Assembly: GCA_958510875.1 (NCBI GenBank)
Contig: OY294067.1
Span: forward strand, 102,530,010-102,594,009
Length of the DNA: 64,000 nucleotides
Reading direction: 5' to 3'
Source: Endomychus coccineus
Lineage: Eukaryota; Arthropoda; Insecta; Coleoptera; Endomychidae
Position 1 is the stretch's first letter. Every line of letters begins with the position of its first letter. The notes beneath the pieces were generated by a model that saw nothing but the letters and a program-made list of their open reading frames with translations, had not been told where the DNA came from and searched no databases. This document shows, piece after piece, positions 36,095-46,746 of this stretch. Made by a program: the position numbers and the translations under genes.

Positions 36095-36095
<1 letters not shown>

Positions 36096-36364
36096 TTTAT
36101 TGATAAAATATACAATTAGTTGATATAAATTATAACACAACAACAATAAAGTTGATTCAACACATAAGTTCTTTAATTTGAACTTGCATGTGCGAAAATA
36201 ATATAAATCAATTAAATTGACTTTTCGCGATTTCATTAAAATAGTATATATGATATATCACGACAATTTATTATAATTTTAAAGAGTATTATAAACATTT
36301 CAACTTAAAATGATATGCCAAGTACAGTAAAATAAATGAGTATTCAGCAAACATTGTATTAACT

Positions 36365-36394
36365 TTAGATGAATAATAATTATTATTCATCTAA
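36365..36394. repeat. Perfect 30-bp palindrome
   Basis: TTAGATGAATAATAA is followed directly by its exact reverse complement with no spacer. It lies in the LINE 3' region and could extrude as a cruciform. Confidence 0.95.
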
Positions 36395-36464
36395 GGTATT
36401 AATAGCACAAGATAAAATATGTTGAAATATATAGCATATTGCCAGCGTATGGTTAATGTGACTA

Positions 36465-36665
36465 AACATTTACTTCAACCAAACACTTAATAATATAAGT
36501 ATAGCCACTATTTATTACAATACAATTTAAAATTTAAACAGAGAGGTAAATTAAAAGCGGTTTGAAAAGGAGTGGTTAATAAGTGAATAAACACTTGTTT
36601 TAACCAAACACTTAATAAGATAAATACAGCCACTATTTATTAAAATACAATTTGAAATGTAGATA
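36465..36665. repeat. Duplicated block in the LINE 3' region, 122-bp offset
   Basis: AACCAAACACTTAATAA.ATAA.TA.AGCCACTATTTATTA.AATACAATTT (described in part) occurs at about 36477 and again at about 36599. GATATGC.A.TTACAGTAAA at 36311 and 36746 suggests the 3' region contains further old internal repeats. Confidence 0.75.
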
Positions 36666-37824
36666 TAAAAGTAAAAAAAATTAAAATAAAATAATATAAA
36701 ATAGAATAAAATCAGTTTGAGTAATATGAAAATGTCAGTTTAATGTGATATGCGAATTACAGTAAAGCATCTAAAATTACACATTAAAAACATTATAGTG
36801 ACATCACGTTACAATGTGACCAAGTATTACCACATTATCCACATACAGTACGATGACAGGATTTATATAAATATTTATAGTACTTGTTGATTCATTGTTT
36901 TAGCCACACACTACAAAATTAAAAGATTTATATAGATATGTAAAATACATATTGATAATTCTGAGAATGTTTTGAGGTGTTATTGTGGAACCATACTAGA
37001 TGGTAGTATATAAATATAAAACAGGATAAATATTCACATAAGTTTATGTCAATCTAAAATTAATTTATATTTATTTCTGGGGATTTGTAATAAACGCAAT
37101 TTGAATTTGCTTTTGAATGATTTCAAACCTACAATTTGTTTAAATTCCTCTGGAATTGAAATTTTTATTAATTTATCTTCAATTATAAATTTTAGGTTCT
37201 AAGTAGGACAAAGATTTCTGCCCCAATGTTTTATTCATATGTGGAATAACAAAGTGATGTTTAATTCTAGTATTGTAGTTATGTGTAGGTAGGTTTGAGT
37301 TATTTTTTAACCCATGATATTTCACGCAAATAGACAAATGAAACAATTGCCTAATATCTAAGACATTTGCTCCCTTGAAAACTTTGTCACTTGAATAGGT
37401 TTGAACTTTTGAGAATATAATTTTTAAGAATTTTTTTTTAATCACTTCCAGTTGTTGTATATATGTTTTCAAGGCTGCTCCTTACACGGATATACCATAT
37501 CTAAGGTGGCTTTGGACCAGAGCATGATACAAGTTAATAATTGCTTAATGGGTAACATCGTTTTAAGGAACTTGAACTTGTACAATATACATTGCAGTTT
37601 ACGTACTACATATTGTATATGAGTGTCCAACTTCAGGGAAGAATCAATATGAATTCCCAAATATTTAATACTATTTTTCGAAGGAATGGTATGTTCTTGC
37701 TTAGAATCTACTAATTTTAAATCGTGAAATTCAGGACCAGACAATTTACTACTCATGAATGGAACAGTTTTATCAAAATTGATTATGAGAGGCATACCGC
37801 TACCCGAGCCGGGTAGTCATTGAA

Positions 37825-38055
37825 TTGTCGGACATTACACCAGTAGATCAACGCGTAAACATTCTCCAACAGCATCATACCAAACGCACATTGCACGAAC
37901 ACAACAAGCAGGCCAGAGCTGAGCTACCCTCATTACCGCTAGGCACCTACGGAATCCTCTTCCAACGCCCTAAACGCAAGCTCGAATTTTTCACATCTAG
38001 AATCCTGCAACAAGGAGCCAACCTTTCTCAACACTACCAAGACCTCCTGGATTAA
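37825..38055 (+). CDS. Unrecognised open frame, GC-richer
   Basis: A 76-codon frame (MSDITPVDQRVNIL... ending HYQDLLD) sits in a patch clearly richer in G+C than the surroundings, and the frame before its ATG is also open for some codons. It contains Gln/His-rich and basic stretches and no obvious zinc finger or membrane segment. It begins right where the truncated LINE ends. It may be a fragment of another transposon's frame; I cannot assign it. Confidence 0.25.
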   Translation: MSDITPVDQRVNILQQHHTKRTLHEHNKQARAELPSLPLGTYGILFQRPKRKLEFFTSRILQQGANLSQHYQDLLD

Positions 38056-38206
38056 CCCCCAAGCCCGGCGATGGACTGGAGTGCCGCAAGTGTAAGTTGA
38101 AAAACCGGAAAGCGCACTTACAAATCAAAGTGACCGCGAAAAACATCGCAAATAAATCATTTAATCAAGGTTATCAACTGAATAAAAACTCTAACTCTAC
38201 TCATCA

Positions 38207-38640
38207 TTGTATCTTTATCTTCATCTGATCTTAAAAATAGCATACACACCGCATAATTTATATTATATCATTATTAGAATAGTACCCTTAGTTTCGAAAT
38301 CCGAGTTTACTAAAGTTTATTCGGATTCACATATGGAATATGAAGTCGGTCTCAGACCCTTTCTATCCAAAAAGTTAGGATTAGAAACACCCATATTATT
38401 ATTTTTTTTATTTTCGTCATATACTACTTTTTTTCAATTAGTTGCTGAAGTAGATTTCAGGATCTGATAGCTGCCCCCTTTAATGTATCTCATCCTATAA
38501 AATGGAAAGAAACGTTTTCGGATTTAGAATTTGAATCGAAGTCTTCTTGTGCTGTGCAAATACACGAACAAGTAGGTGCTTTTTCACATTTAGCATTATT
38601 AATATGGTTATCTGAGAGAGTTATGTTTGAATCTTAAAAA
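38207..38640 (+). pseudogene. Possible coding relic, unassigned
   Basis: An open frame 38207-38467 (containing SKSEFTKVYSDSHMEYEVGL) is followed after one stop by DLIAAPFNVSHPIKWKETFSDLEFES to about 38637. Codon-like continuity over the stop suggests a decayed protein. The PF....W..L.DLEF pattern is faintly reminiscent of the C-terminal part of hAT-type transposases, but there is no catalytic block to support that and I do not claim it. It lies just outside the foldback-like element. Confidence 0.25.
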
Positions 38641-38816
38641 CTCTTCCTCAAGTCAATACAGATTGAAGAAACTTCTGATTATCGTTCAATAGCTTAATTT
38701 GGCTTCCCTATTCGTGAATTTAACAATTTTTGACCATTTACCCGTTTTAAATTCGTTAGCGCCATTTTTAATGCGTGATTGTGATACATTTGATAGCCGC
38801 TGAATATTCACTGATA

Positions 38817-39425
38817 GTGCAGTCAAATGGGTATAAAAATAGACCAAATCTGTAAGTCCTTGGAAAATGGATCGATTTCGATGGAACTCTTCAGAATATT
38901 ATCAGAAAAAAAGTTGACCACAAATAAAGTTGCGCAAATTGTTTATATTGTTTGTAAACAATAAATGACCAATTCAATTAGCTCATTTTTGAGATTGCAT
39001 AAAAAATTCAAAAAAATGCAGAATTTTACCGTTTTTGATCGGATAAATACGATGTTTGGTCAGTGAACGTGTGAAACTAGTTTAACAAATAGTTGAATTA
39101 ACTTCATTTGCTATAAACAATTTATGTATTAACAAAATAGATGGATTGGACCAAAATTCCTAGCTTAGGGTCCTTTTCGAATAATTTTGGTATTCTGAGT
39201 TCGATTGTATCGTCAATATCGTCGAAGGTATACCCACAAATTTGCCAATTTGTTATAAACATATTATATTTATCAATAAACATACGAATTTGACCGAAAT
39301 GTCGACTTTATAGTAGTTTTCGGATAATTTTGGCCTCCTGTGTACGATTTTATTGCTATCATAGTCTTTAAATGCATACATACATTTTTTGAATTCTTAT
39401 GAACAGATTATTTATTAACAAATAA
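38817..39425. repeat. Left terminal inverted repeat, ~609 bp
   Basis: Reverse complement of 41379-41913. It contains, near 39290-39390, inverted diverged copies of the 142-bp unit (CGAATTTGACCGAAATGTCGAC, GGATAATTTTGGCC). Lower identity than within the array, so the arms are old. Confidence 0.85.
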
Positions 39426-39834
39426 AGATGAAAGAAATTTTTATTCATTTTATATAATGTGCACACTCAGAACTTGATGTTTTGATAAAATTGATGAAAT
39501 GTAGCAACTCGGAATATAATAAAAAATGGCATGATCGAAAAAATTGTTTTTATTTGATGGAATTGCTTTTTTTAAATAAAAATCTAAACCCTTAAGTTCA
39601 TTTCAACAATTTTTTTTGTTAACAATTGTTTCTCTGAAACTTCATTCGATATTCATTGTCTAAATCTCGTGCACTCAAACTCCTCGATCAAATATTTTGT
39701 ATTTATGCAAATCAAAATTGAGATTTTTCTAGTAGCATACATATTTGTTTGTTTTGATTGTTTCGATATAATTTATTTGATTATTAATTTAGATTAATGC
39801 TAAATACACATTACACTTGGAATTTTAGCACAAT

Positions 39835-41378
39835 TCGTATACTTGTTCATAAATAATTTGTTTATAACAATTCAAAATTCAGGTATGCATTTAAAAACCA
39901 TAATAGCAATAGAATTGTTCTCAAGAAGGTCAAAATTATCCGAAAACGACTATGAACTCGACATTTTCGTCAAATTCGTATACTTGTTAATGAATAATTT
40001 GGTTATACCATAATAGCAATAAAATCGTACTCAAGAAGGTCAAAATTATCCGAAAACGACTATGAACTCGACATTTTGGTCAAATTCGTATACTTGTTGA
40101 TAAATAATTTGGTTATACAATTCAAAAAATGTAAGTATGAATTTAAAAACCATAATAGCAATAAAATCGTACTCAAGAAGGTCAAAATTATCCGAAAACG
40201 ACTATGAACTCGACATTTTGGTCAAATTCGTATACTTGTTAATAAATAATTTGGTTATACAATTCAAAAAATGTAAGTATGAATTTAAAAACCATAATAG
40301 CAGTAAAATCGTACTCAAGAAAGTCAAAATTATCCGAAAACGACTATGAACTCGACATTTTGGTCAAATTCGTATACTTGTTAATAAATAATTTGATTAT
40401 ACAATTCAAAAAATGTAAGTATGAATTTAAAAACCATAATAGCAATAAAATCGTACTCAAGAAGGTCAAAATTATCCGAAAACGACTACGAACTCGACAT
40501 TTTGGTCAGATTCGTATACTTGTTAATAAATAATTTGGTTATACAATTCAAAAAATGTAAGTATGAATTTAAAAACCATAATAGCAATAAAATCGTACTC
40601 AAGAAGGTCAAAATTATCCGAAAACGACTATGAACTCGACATTTTGGTCAAATTCGTATACTTGTTAATAAATAATTTGGTTATACAATTCAAAAAATGT
40701 AAGTATGATGTTAAAATCCATAATAGCAATAAAATCGTACTCAAGAAAGTCAAAATTATCCGAAAACGACTATGAACTCGACATTTTGGTCAGATTCGTA
40801 TACTTGTTAATAAATAATTTGATTATACAATTCAAAAAATGTAAGTATGAATTTAAAAACCATAATAGCAATAAAATCGTACTCAAGAAGATCAAAATTA
40901 TCCGAAAACGACTATGAACTCGACATTTTGGTCAAATTCGTATACTTGTTAATAAATAATTTGGTTATACAATTCAAAAAATGTAAGTATGAATTTAAAA
41001 ACCATAATAGCAATAAAATCGTACTCAAGAAGGTCAAAATTATCCGAAAACGACTATGAACTTGACATTTTGGTCAAATTCGTATACTTGTTAATAAATA
41101 ATTTGTTTATACAATTCAAAAAATGTAAGTATGAATTTAAAAACCATAATAGCAATAAAATCATACTCAAGAAGGTCAAAATTATCCGAAAGCGACTATG
41201 AACTCGACATTTTGGTCAAATTCGTATACTTGTTAATAAATAATTTGGTTATACAATTCAAAAAATGTAAGTATGAATTTAAGAACCATAATAGCAATAA
41301 AATCGTACTCAAGAAGGTGAAAATTATCCGAAAACGACTATGAACTCGACATTTTGGTCAAATTCGTATACTTGTTGA
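39835..41378. repeat. 142-bp tandem array, 11 units
   Basis: CGTATACTTGTT marks each unit, at about 39835, 39977, 40087, 40229, 40371, 40513, 40655, 40797, 40939, 41081, 41223 and 41365. The spacing is exactly 142 bp except one unit shortened by 32 bp (39977-40087). Units from 40087 on differ at only a few sites each; the first is more diverged. Because 142 leaves remainder 1 on division by 3, each unit is read in successive frames. This produces the series of near-identical 70-codon frames spaced 142 bp apart, which are by-products of the repeat and not genes. Confidence 0.97.
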
Positions 41379-41913
41379 TAAATAATTTGTTTATAACAAT
41401 TCAAACAATATATGTATGCATTTAAAGACTATAATAGTGATAAAGTCGTACTTAGGAGGCCAAAATTATCCAAAAACGACTATAAAGTCAACATTTCGGT
41501 CAAATTCGTATATTTATTTATAAATATAATTTGATCATAACAAGTCAGAAAATTTGTGGGGATAAATTCGACGTTATTGACGATAAAATCGAACTCAGAA
41601 GGCCAAGATTTATTTGTAAATAAATAAGTTTTTTATAACAAATGAAGTTACTTGTTAAACTATTTTCATATGTTCATTGACCAAAAATAGTCTTTATCCG
41701 ACCAAAAACTGTCAAATTTTGCATTTTTTAGAAATCTCAAAAATGGGATAATTAAATTGCTTATTTATTGTTTATAAACAATATAAACTATTTGCGCAAC
41801 TTTATTTGTGGTCAACTTTTTTTCTGATGATATTCTGAAGAGAATGCATTTTGTTCCATCAAAATCTATCCATTTCCCACGGATTTACGGATTCAATACC
41901 CATTTGACTGCAC
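41379..41913. repeat. Right terminal inverted repeat, ~535 bp
   Basis: Partner of 38817-39425. Begins inside a diverged 142-bp unit and ends CCCATTTGACTGCAC before the TA target site. Confidence 0.85.
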
Positions 41914-41915
41914 TA

Positions 41916-42360
41916 TAAATAAATTAGATCAAATTTACTTACAGTAGTGATTCTTGTGTAGCTTGTCTCTGTAATCGCTTATGACCCTGGGTCATTAACT
42001 TCAAAATTACCTATTTACGTAACGGCAACTTTTTCTGTAACATACAGAGGGTAATATAATCACTGGTAGGAGATACAAGTTGTATGTCTGAGATAAATTT
42101 TTAATTCTACAAAGCAATTCTGTACGAACATTGTATAGGCACTCATTTCCAAGCGTGGTAGGCACAAACCGTATCTTCTGCGATCGCTGTAATAATTCAT
42201 TAGGTCTAAGTAATTCAAGAAGCAATAATCTCCTCATTCCGTTAATACTAATTATCAACACTATAAATGAGGAGCAATCACCCTTATGCCCTAAAAATAC
42301 TGTTACAATACTGAGGACCTTTCAGCTACAAAGTCACATCATCAGATTGAAGTACTTGGT
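41916..42360. other. No gene seen
   Basis: Flank between the foldback-like element and the gypsy relic. Near 42313-42345 a ~35-bp stretch (TACTGAGGACCTTTCAGCTA) is similar, inverted, to 43600-43638 at the far side of the integrase relic. Confidence 0.4.
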
Positions 42361-42631
42361 CTAAGGCATTTATTTAGATGTTCTTAGTATCATCGTTCGA
42401 ATTCAACTCCTCTTTACATATATTCATACATTTACCTAACGTTCGATCGGTGCAGCGTCAGCTGGTCAATGTTCGTTGACCATCAGGTCGACGATCGATG
42501 CATATGCTTAGTCAATGATAGTTGCTTAATTGTAACCTTTATTTAGTTCATAGGACCTGTTGGCACGGCAAGTGTCTAAATACCATCTATGACTTAAATA
42601 AGAGTTCCTAACTAGTAACAGCCTCATTACA
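42361..42631 (-). repeat. Candidate 3' LTR (start) of the gypsy-type relic
   Basis: Downstream of the integrase, on the minus strand, a purine run GGAGG is followed by TGTAATGAGGCTGTTACTAG from 42631, where a 3' LTR should begin. An AATAAA lies near 42540. No second copy of this LTR is in the window and its far end is not defined, so this is positional inference. Confidence 0.4.
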
Positions 42632-42692
42632 CCTCCGGGGGTGCAAGAAAAAAAAATTTTTTTTTTGTACTTCTAAAACTATGGTTATTTGC

Positions 42693-43605
42693 TTATTTGC
42701 TATCACTTCCACTGGTTTTTGTCAGATATTTCTTCACTCTGTTCTTATGCACTATTAATTCTTTATTTTTATTTCTAATAACTAAATTTGGAGATTCATC
42801 TCTTAGCACTTGATAAGGTCCTTTAAATATCTCGTCCATCTTATTGGTGCTTTCATTTTTAACTAAAACTAACTCTCCTATTTTAAAACTTACATTTCTA
42901 TTACAATTTTGTTTCGATTGATCAAACAAGTTTTTTCCTTTTCAATTTTGATTTCAGCAGATTTTGTTCCGCTTCAGCGCTAGCTTGTTGCAACCTAAAT
43001 TTGAGTTCTTCAGGATAATCATCGAATGAATGCAATGGATCAATTTTTTCCAAATTTGTAGGTACTGATGCTACTCTACCAAATACTAACTCAAAGGGGG
43101 TGTATTTTGTTTCCGTATGCACGCTTGTGTTATAGCTAAAACACCAGATAGGTACTCAATTACTACATGCTTCTGTATATTTTGCAGTTTGCATTCTAAG
43201 AAAAGCTCCCAGATTCTTGTGTGAATTTTCTATGGCTCCTAATGTTCCATGGTGGCACGCAGTTGAATGTAATTGCTTGATGCCAAGAATTTTACACGAT
43301 TCCGTGAAAACTGCTGAAATGAATTCTTTACCTTGGTCGTGCAGGACCGTATTGGGAATTCCATATCGCAAGATGAAGTTATTGAACAGCGCTCTGGCTA
43401 CGGTTTCGGCCTCTTTATTCTCCAGCGAGTAGGTTTCAACGTATTTTGACAGATCGCATTGTATTGTTAAGATGTATTTCTTATTTTCAATATCGGCTGA
43501 TATCGGACCCATTAAATCTAAACTAATTTTTTCAAATGCTACTGATGCTGTTGTTGTTATGGAAAGGGGTTGAATATTCGGTACAGAATTTGTATAGCGT
43601 TGATG
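42693..43605 (-). pseudogene. Ty3/gypsy-type integrase relic (pol C-terminus)
   Basis: On the minus strand the integrase core begins near 43580 and contains LDLMGPISAD, QCDLSKYVETYSL, FILRYGIPNTVLHDQGKEF and an IENSHKNLGAFL block. The Asp, Asp and Glu of the D,D-35-E triad can all be located. One in-frame stop follows EACSN (about 43157, in place of the usual Trp before the YN..VH segment). TKYTPFELVFGR continues to 42930, where a frameshift in an A-run leads into SFKIGELVLVKNE, KGPYQVL and a basic C-terminus ending at 42693, which is the GPY/F domain. A retroviral-like integrase therefore survives almost whole but with one stop and one shift. The family is an endogenous retroelement; it is non-functional as it stands. 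Confidence 0.92.
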
Positions 43606-43621
43606 ACTACTTGGTACCTAA

Positions 43622-43711
43622 AAGGTCCTCAGTACTTCAACGATATTTTCAGTGGATAAAGGTGTTTGTTTCACATTCATGGTGTTATAGTCTATACACA
43701 GTGTGAACTCT
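43622..43711 (-). pseudogene. Reverse-transcriptase motif remnant joined to the integrase relic
   Basis: Just upstream of the integrase, the minus strand reads EFTLCIDYNTMNVKQTPLS then ENIVEVLRTF. This fits the RT block 'fC.DYR.LN..T..d.yPLP.i.d.L' of Ty3/gypsy elements. The catalytic palm, RNase H and the integrase zinc finger are absent, so most of RT and RNase H is missing by internal deletion. Further upstream the frame is broken by stops. Confidence 0.65.
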
Positions 43712-45190
43712 CTTATAGTTTATTACTAATTATTGAGTTGCTAAACCTTCCGCGTAGTCACGTGAATTCATAACTAACGTACAACTAGTTATCAAACCTG
43801 AACTAGTGAATACATGTTACGAATTCCCTCATAGCCCTCTGTTTGTCTTCCTACATAGCCTCTCGTAGAGATCAGGGTGGAACCATTCCTGTCCGAGACG
43901 AGAGATCAAAACCAACCATTTGAAGACACTATCGAATTCAGGAGAGTACATTCCAGACTATTTTGCTTTCATTCAACGTGATGCCTAGTCAGTTGGTTGG
44001 AGTCGCTCTATTAAGATTTTTTATTGAACTGTATCACCACTTCATATCGATATACTGAAAGGGTGCTCGACTTGTAACCAATTATTCCATTGTTCCATCA
44101 AATTTTACAATTATACTGTAATTATTAACGTATAGTTTTGTTTCTTGAATATTGAAATTTTCACAGTCACGCCTAATTTGTTATGAAAAGGAATTCAGAA
44201 ATACACTTCAAGATTGTTGCACTGCTGTGAGCTCTGAAATCTTTTGGACAAAGTCAAGTGCAGAGCTAGCTGGTACATCCGGCTTTATGCATTGAATTGA
44301 ATCCTTGTATTTGGACCTTAAGTCAATCCTCACATTTTGCCCCAACGTTCTATGGACCGTTATATTTGACGATCAACCTGTTGTAGTTGGGTCGTTATAA
44401 TACAATACTGTCATTATGTCTTGACGTCTACACGGCATGTTTTAAATTTTCACTCCAATGCGTAACAGGAATTACAATGAGGACCCTCATCTACTATAAT
44501 CAATAGTTCTGATTGTATATAATTACTTTCGATAATGAATTGGATATACCAATTTCAGAACAGCAGAAATATGTCGTTACAAGTGAGTCAGTAGAATATT
44601 GGTACTGATCTGAATATGACTAGTAGTTTTTTCTGTACTTAATTTATTAACAATAAATTAATCACAAAGAAGCAATATTCACGCTCAAATTTGTCCTGCC
44701 AACTAAACTGCTTGCGAAAAATCTCGATGGCTCTCAAAATCGTTCACTGAAGTAAATAGATAATAAACAAGGTATCTTATCCCTCTATTCATCTAGTAAG
44801 AAATGACGACAATTCAATTTCGATCTAAAGTAGTTGAGGGTACAAAAGTACAGGAATATATCGAAAAGAAATTAAAAATTGAGCAAAAAAAAAGTCAAAT
44901 ACGAACATTGCATCCCAAGCACAAAACTCACCAAAGATCAAACACAAGCACCAGAAGGAAAGTGAATGTGGTATACGCATATGAACATAACAATATCGCC
45001 CTATAAACGAAACACGAATGAGATAATTCATATACATGGAACAAAACATATCATACAGTTTATGTATAGAATTTGTAATTGACATTACACTGACATCCAT
45101 AGCTGGCATGTGTTTACGGGGCCTCCATCTCAGATCATAGATTGATCGAACTCAAACTAACATTCACAACCTGTTACAAAACACGATACC
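43712..45190. other. No gene assigned
   Basis: AT-rich. A 67-codon plus-strand frame at 44803-45006, Lys/Gln/Arg-rich (KKLKIEQKKSQIRTLHPKHK), looks low-complexity and is not recognised. No 5' LTR for the gypsy relic could be found. Confidence 0.4.
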
Positions 45191-45361
45191 ATCAAAACCT
45201 AAGACGAACGTACAGAGATGCCTTCCGGAGCAACCTTTTGCGGAGGTTAAGTAGGTACCTGTGAATCAGACAACTTGAAACGATAGAAACCATTCAGGCT
45301 TAGGTAAATAGAATTGAAAACTTCATCATAATAGCATACAATGACTACTGTCCGATGAGAC

Positions 45362-45583
45362 GTGTGGAAAAATCCGGTAATACCACACCGTAGTGGTGCG
45401 CGGAACTCAAGCGCATCAGAAGTTGAGTGGAGAAGTCCTTTGACACAACCAGTAACTAGAGAGACCAGTCCGATCAGATGGCCTACAATGCCATCCAAAA
45501 AGACTAACAAGATAACACCAAAGGGAAGTTCGAGAACCTTCAACGAAGATGTGGAACCCACCTCTGCAGCCGCTAGGCAATAA
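45362..45583 (+). pseudogene. Unassigned frame upstream of the LINE RNase H relic
   Basis: A 73-codon frame rich in Ser, Thr, Pro and Arg (TRETSPIRWPTMPSKKTNK) ends just before the LINE relic. It lies in GC-richer DNA like the relic itself. It could be LINE-derived sequence but shows no defining motif. Confidence 0.25.
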
Positions 45584-45604
45584 CAAATACACTATCACTT
45601 CGCC

Positions 45605-46170
45605 ATGCAAGCAACACCTACAGCAGCGATAGAAGCAACGATCTGCCCTCCTCTCGACATTTACTTAAAGGAAGTGGACACAGCATCTGCACTACAGTTG
45701 AATCTAATAGAAGTCCAGTACAGGCGAAGTAGGGATGATAGAAGTTTCACCTCCAGGATGCAGCTATCAAGAAGACACTTTCGTGTGGGAAAAAAGACAG
45801 CGTATCACCTCAGCACATCTTCGTGAGACACTCTGAAGTATCGACCGATACGAGAGCCATGAATGAAGAAAAAGGTTACCCTCCACCTTACTCATGACTT
45901 TTAATCAAAAATGGGAGCCAGCAAGGGTATCGACTCGAGAGATCTATACCTATTCCTAACATTACAGCTAAGAAAATATGCAAACGTATTCCAATCAAAA
46001 TTCTGTGCTATCAATCATGGTGCAAATGAAATACTATACCGCAAAATTAGCAGTGAAGACTTTGAAACAGCAAAGCTGCAATACCAGCAATAAGCAGAAA
46101 CAATATCACCTTCAAACTAATATCAGAAAGCCACAACAACCTATGAGAAGCAACAAATGCTAACAACATC
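45605..46170 (+). pseudogene. LINE RT-to-RNase H linker and RNase H relic
   Basis: The frame starting at 45605 gives TPTAAIEATICPPLDIYLKE, matching the linker 'TPTAAlE.ll.LPPLdiyi..eA' between RT and RNase H of jockey/R1-type LINEs. It continues SALQLNLIEV...SRRHFRVGKK. After a gap, 45950-46050 gives LQLRKYANVFQSKFCAINHGANEIL, matching the RNase H block 'slGkYatVFQAEvyAI..cA.eil', but the catalytic Glu (QAE) is changed to QSK. The TDGSK start is not visible between them. Pseudogene; same group as the copies at 10.1/14.3 and 18.4 kb. Confidence 0.7.
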
Positions 46171-46542
46171 AAACTTCATAGAGTTAAAGGATGAGACTGT
46201 AACTTGGAATCCGCCAAGGAAAATCCCGAGAAAGGGTCAAATATTCCTCTACAACGGAAAAACCTTAACATTCTCAAGGATAACATGCGTGCTCATACAA
46301 AGATGACATGAAACTCCAAACCGACAGACCAAGGAGACGATGAACGCACAGCACAACATCAGGGAGACCCCTCTGAAGGATCGACTTAAATTGAGTCTGG
46401 CATCTATTAATCGCCTTTCTATGTAAGTAAATTCAATCCTGGGTGTATTGAATGTCTACGTGAACTGAGTTCCACATATGTACATGGTTGTCAGATCAGA
46501 TGATTAGATTTTAGTGGCTGCCTAAGCCAACGACTATTCTGT

Positions 46543-46655
46543 ACGTATCAACGAGGTCGATACTAGAGTAGACAACTAAGCCTTTCACGGGTAATTTGTC
46601 GGACATTCTGTCCTTCTCGCACACATGTACTGCGCTCTCACTCGCACGATTTCCC
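46543..46655. repeat. THAP element, left terminal inverted repeat
   Basis: Pairs with 47660-47799. It includes an inner palindromic segment TGTCGGACATTCTGTCC. Begins GTACGTATCAACGAGGTC. Confidence 0.85.
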
Positions 46656-46746
46656 CTTAATTCTCCTCAACTATGACGGTATGCGCGCGTTATGTTATAT
46701 TTCAAAGTTCTGTTATATTCTTATACTCTTTGTGATACTAATAAAA

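Larger units (their letters stand above)
36056..37797 (-). mobile_element. 5'-truncated CR1/jockey-group LINE with (TTA)n tail
   Basis: Two adjacent minus-strand frames encode the C-terminal part of a non-LTR RT. 37469-37795 has NSIKYLGIHIDSSLKLDTHI near residue 42 ('KYLGi.iD..L.w..Hi') and a CIMLWSKATLD region ('yyAl..s.l.YG'). After a stop, 37179-37472 has YIQQLEVIKKKFLKIIF ('l..lq.kkilRiI') and the C-terminal HNYNTRIKHHFVIP...LGQKSLSYLEPKIYN block typical of this group. Reading continues degenerately to ~37060. A ~1-kb 3' region then ends in CAATAAAG followed by a (TTA)13 tract at 36056-36094, the usual tail of such LINEs. The 5' end stops abruptly at about 37797, before the RT palm, as expected of target-primed truncation. 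Confidence 0.85.
38817..41913. mobile_element. Foldback-like DNA element with internal 142-bp satellite array
   Basis: The ends are inverted: GTGCAGTCAAATGGGTAT at 38817 and its reverse complement ending at 41913. Both are flanked by TA (38815-38816 and 41914-41915), a TA target duplication of the Tc1/mariner kind. The inverted arms run ~609 bp on the left (to ~39425) and ~535 bp on the right (from ~41379). The match is traceable throughout, with landmarks AAAAAAAGTTGACCACAAATAAAGTTGC and TTTATATTGTTT.TAAACAATA. Between the arms are ~400 bp of unique DNA and an array of 142-bp units. The innermost part of each arm is itself a diverged copy of the 142-bp unit, so the array appears to have grown from the right arm. 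No transposase; non-autonomous. Confidence 0.88.

Noticed and set aside
38207..38640. hAT transposase C-terminus
   Set aside because: Only a vague PF....W...DLEF resemblance; no dimerisation or catalytic block visible, so left unassigned.
40137..41343. Series of nearly identical 70-84-codon frames
   Set aside because: They start every 142 bp and read the 142-bp tandem repeat through shifting frames; they are artefacts of the array.
28440..41378. CRISPR array
   Set aside because: The regular repeats are contiguous tandem units without distinct spacers, and the sequence is eukaryotic.
39835..41378. Centromeric satellite
   Set aside because: The array is only ~1.5 kb and is enclosed by transposon-like inverted arms; nothing shows centromere function.
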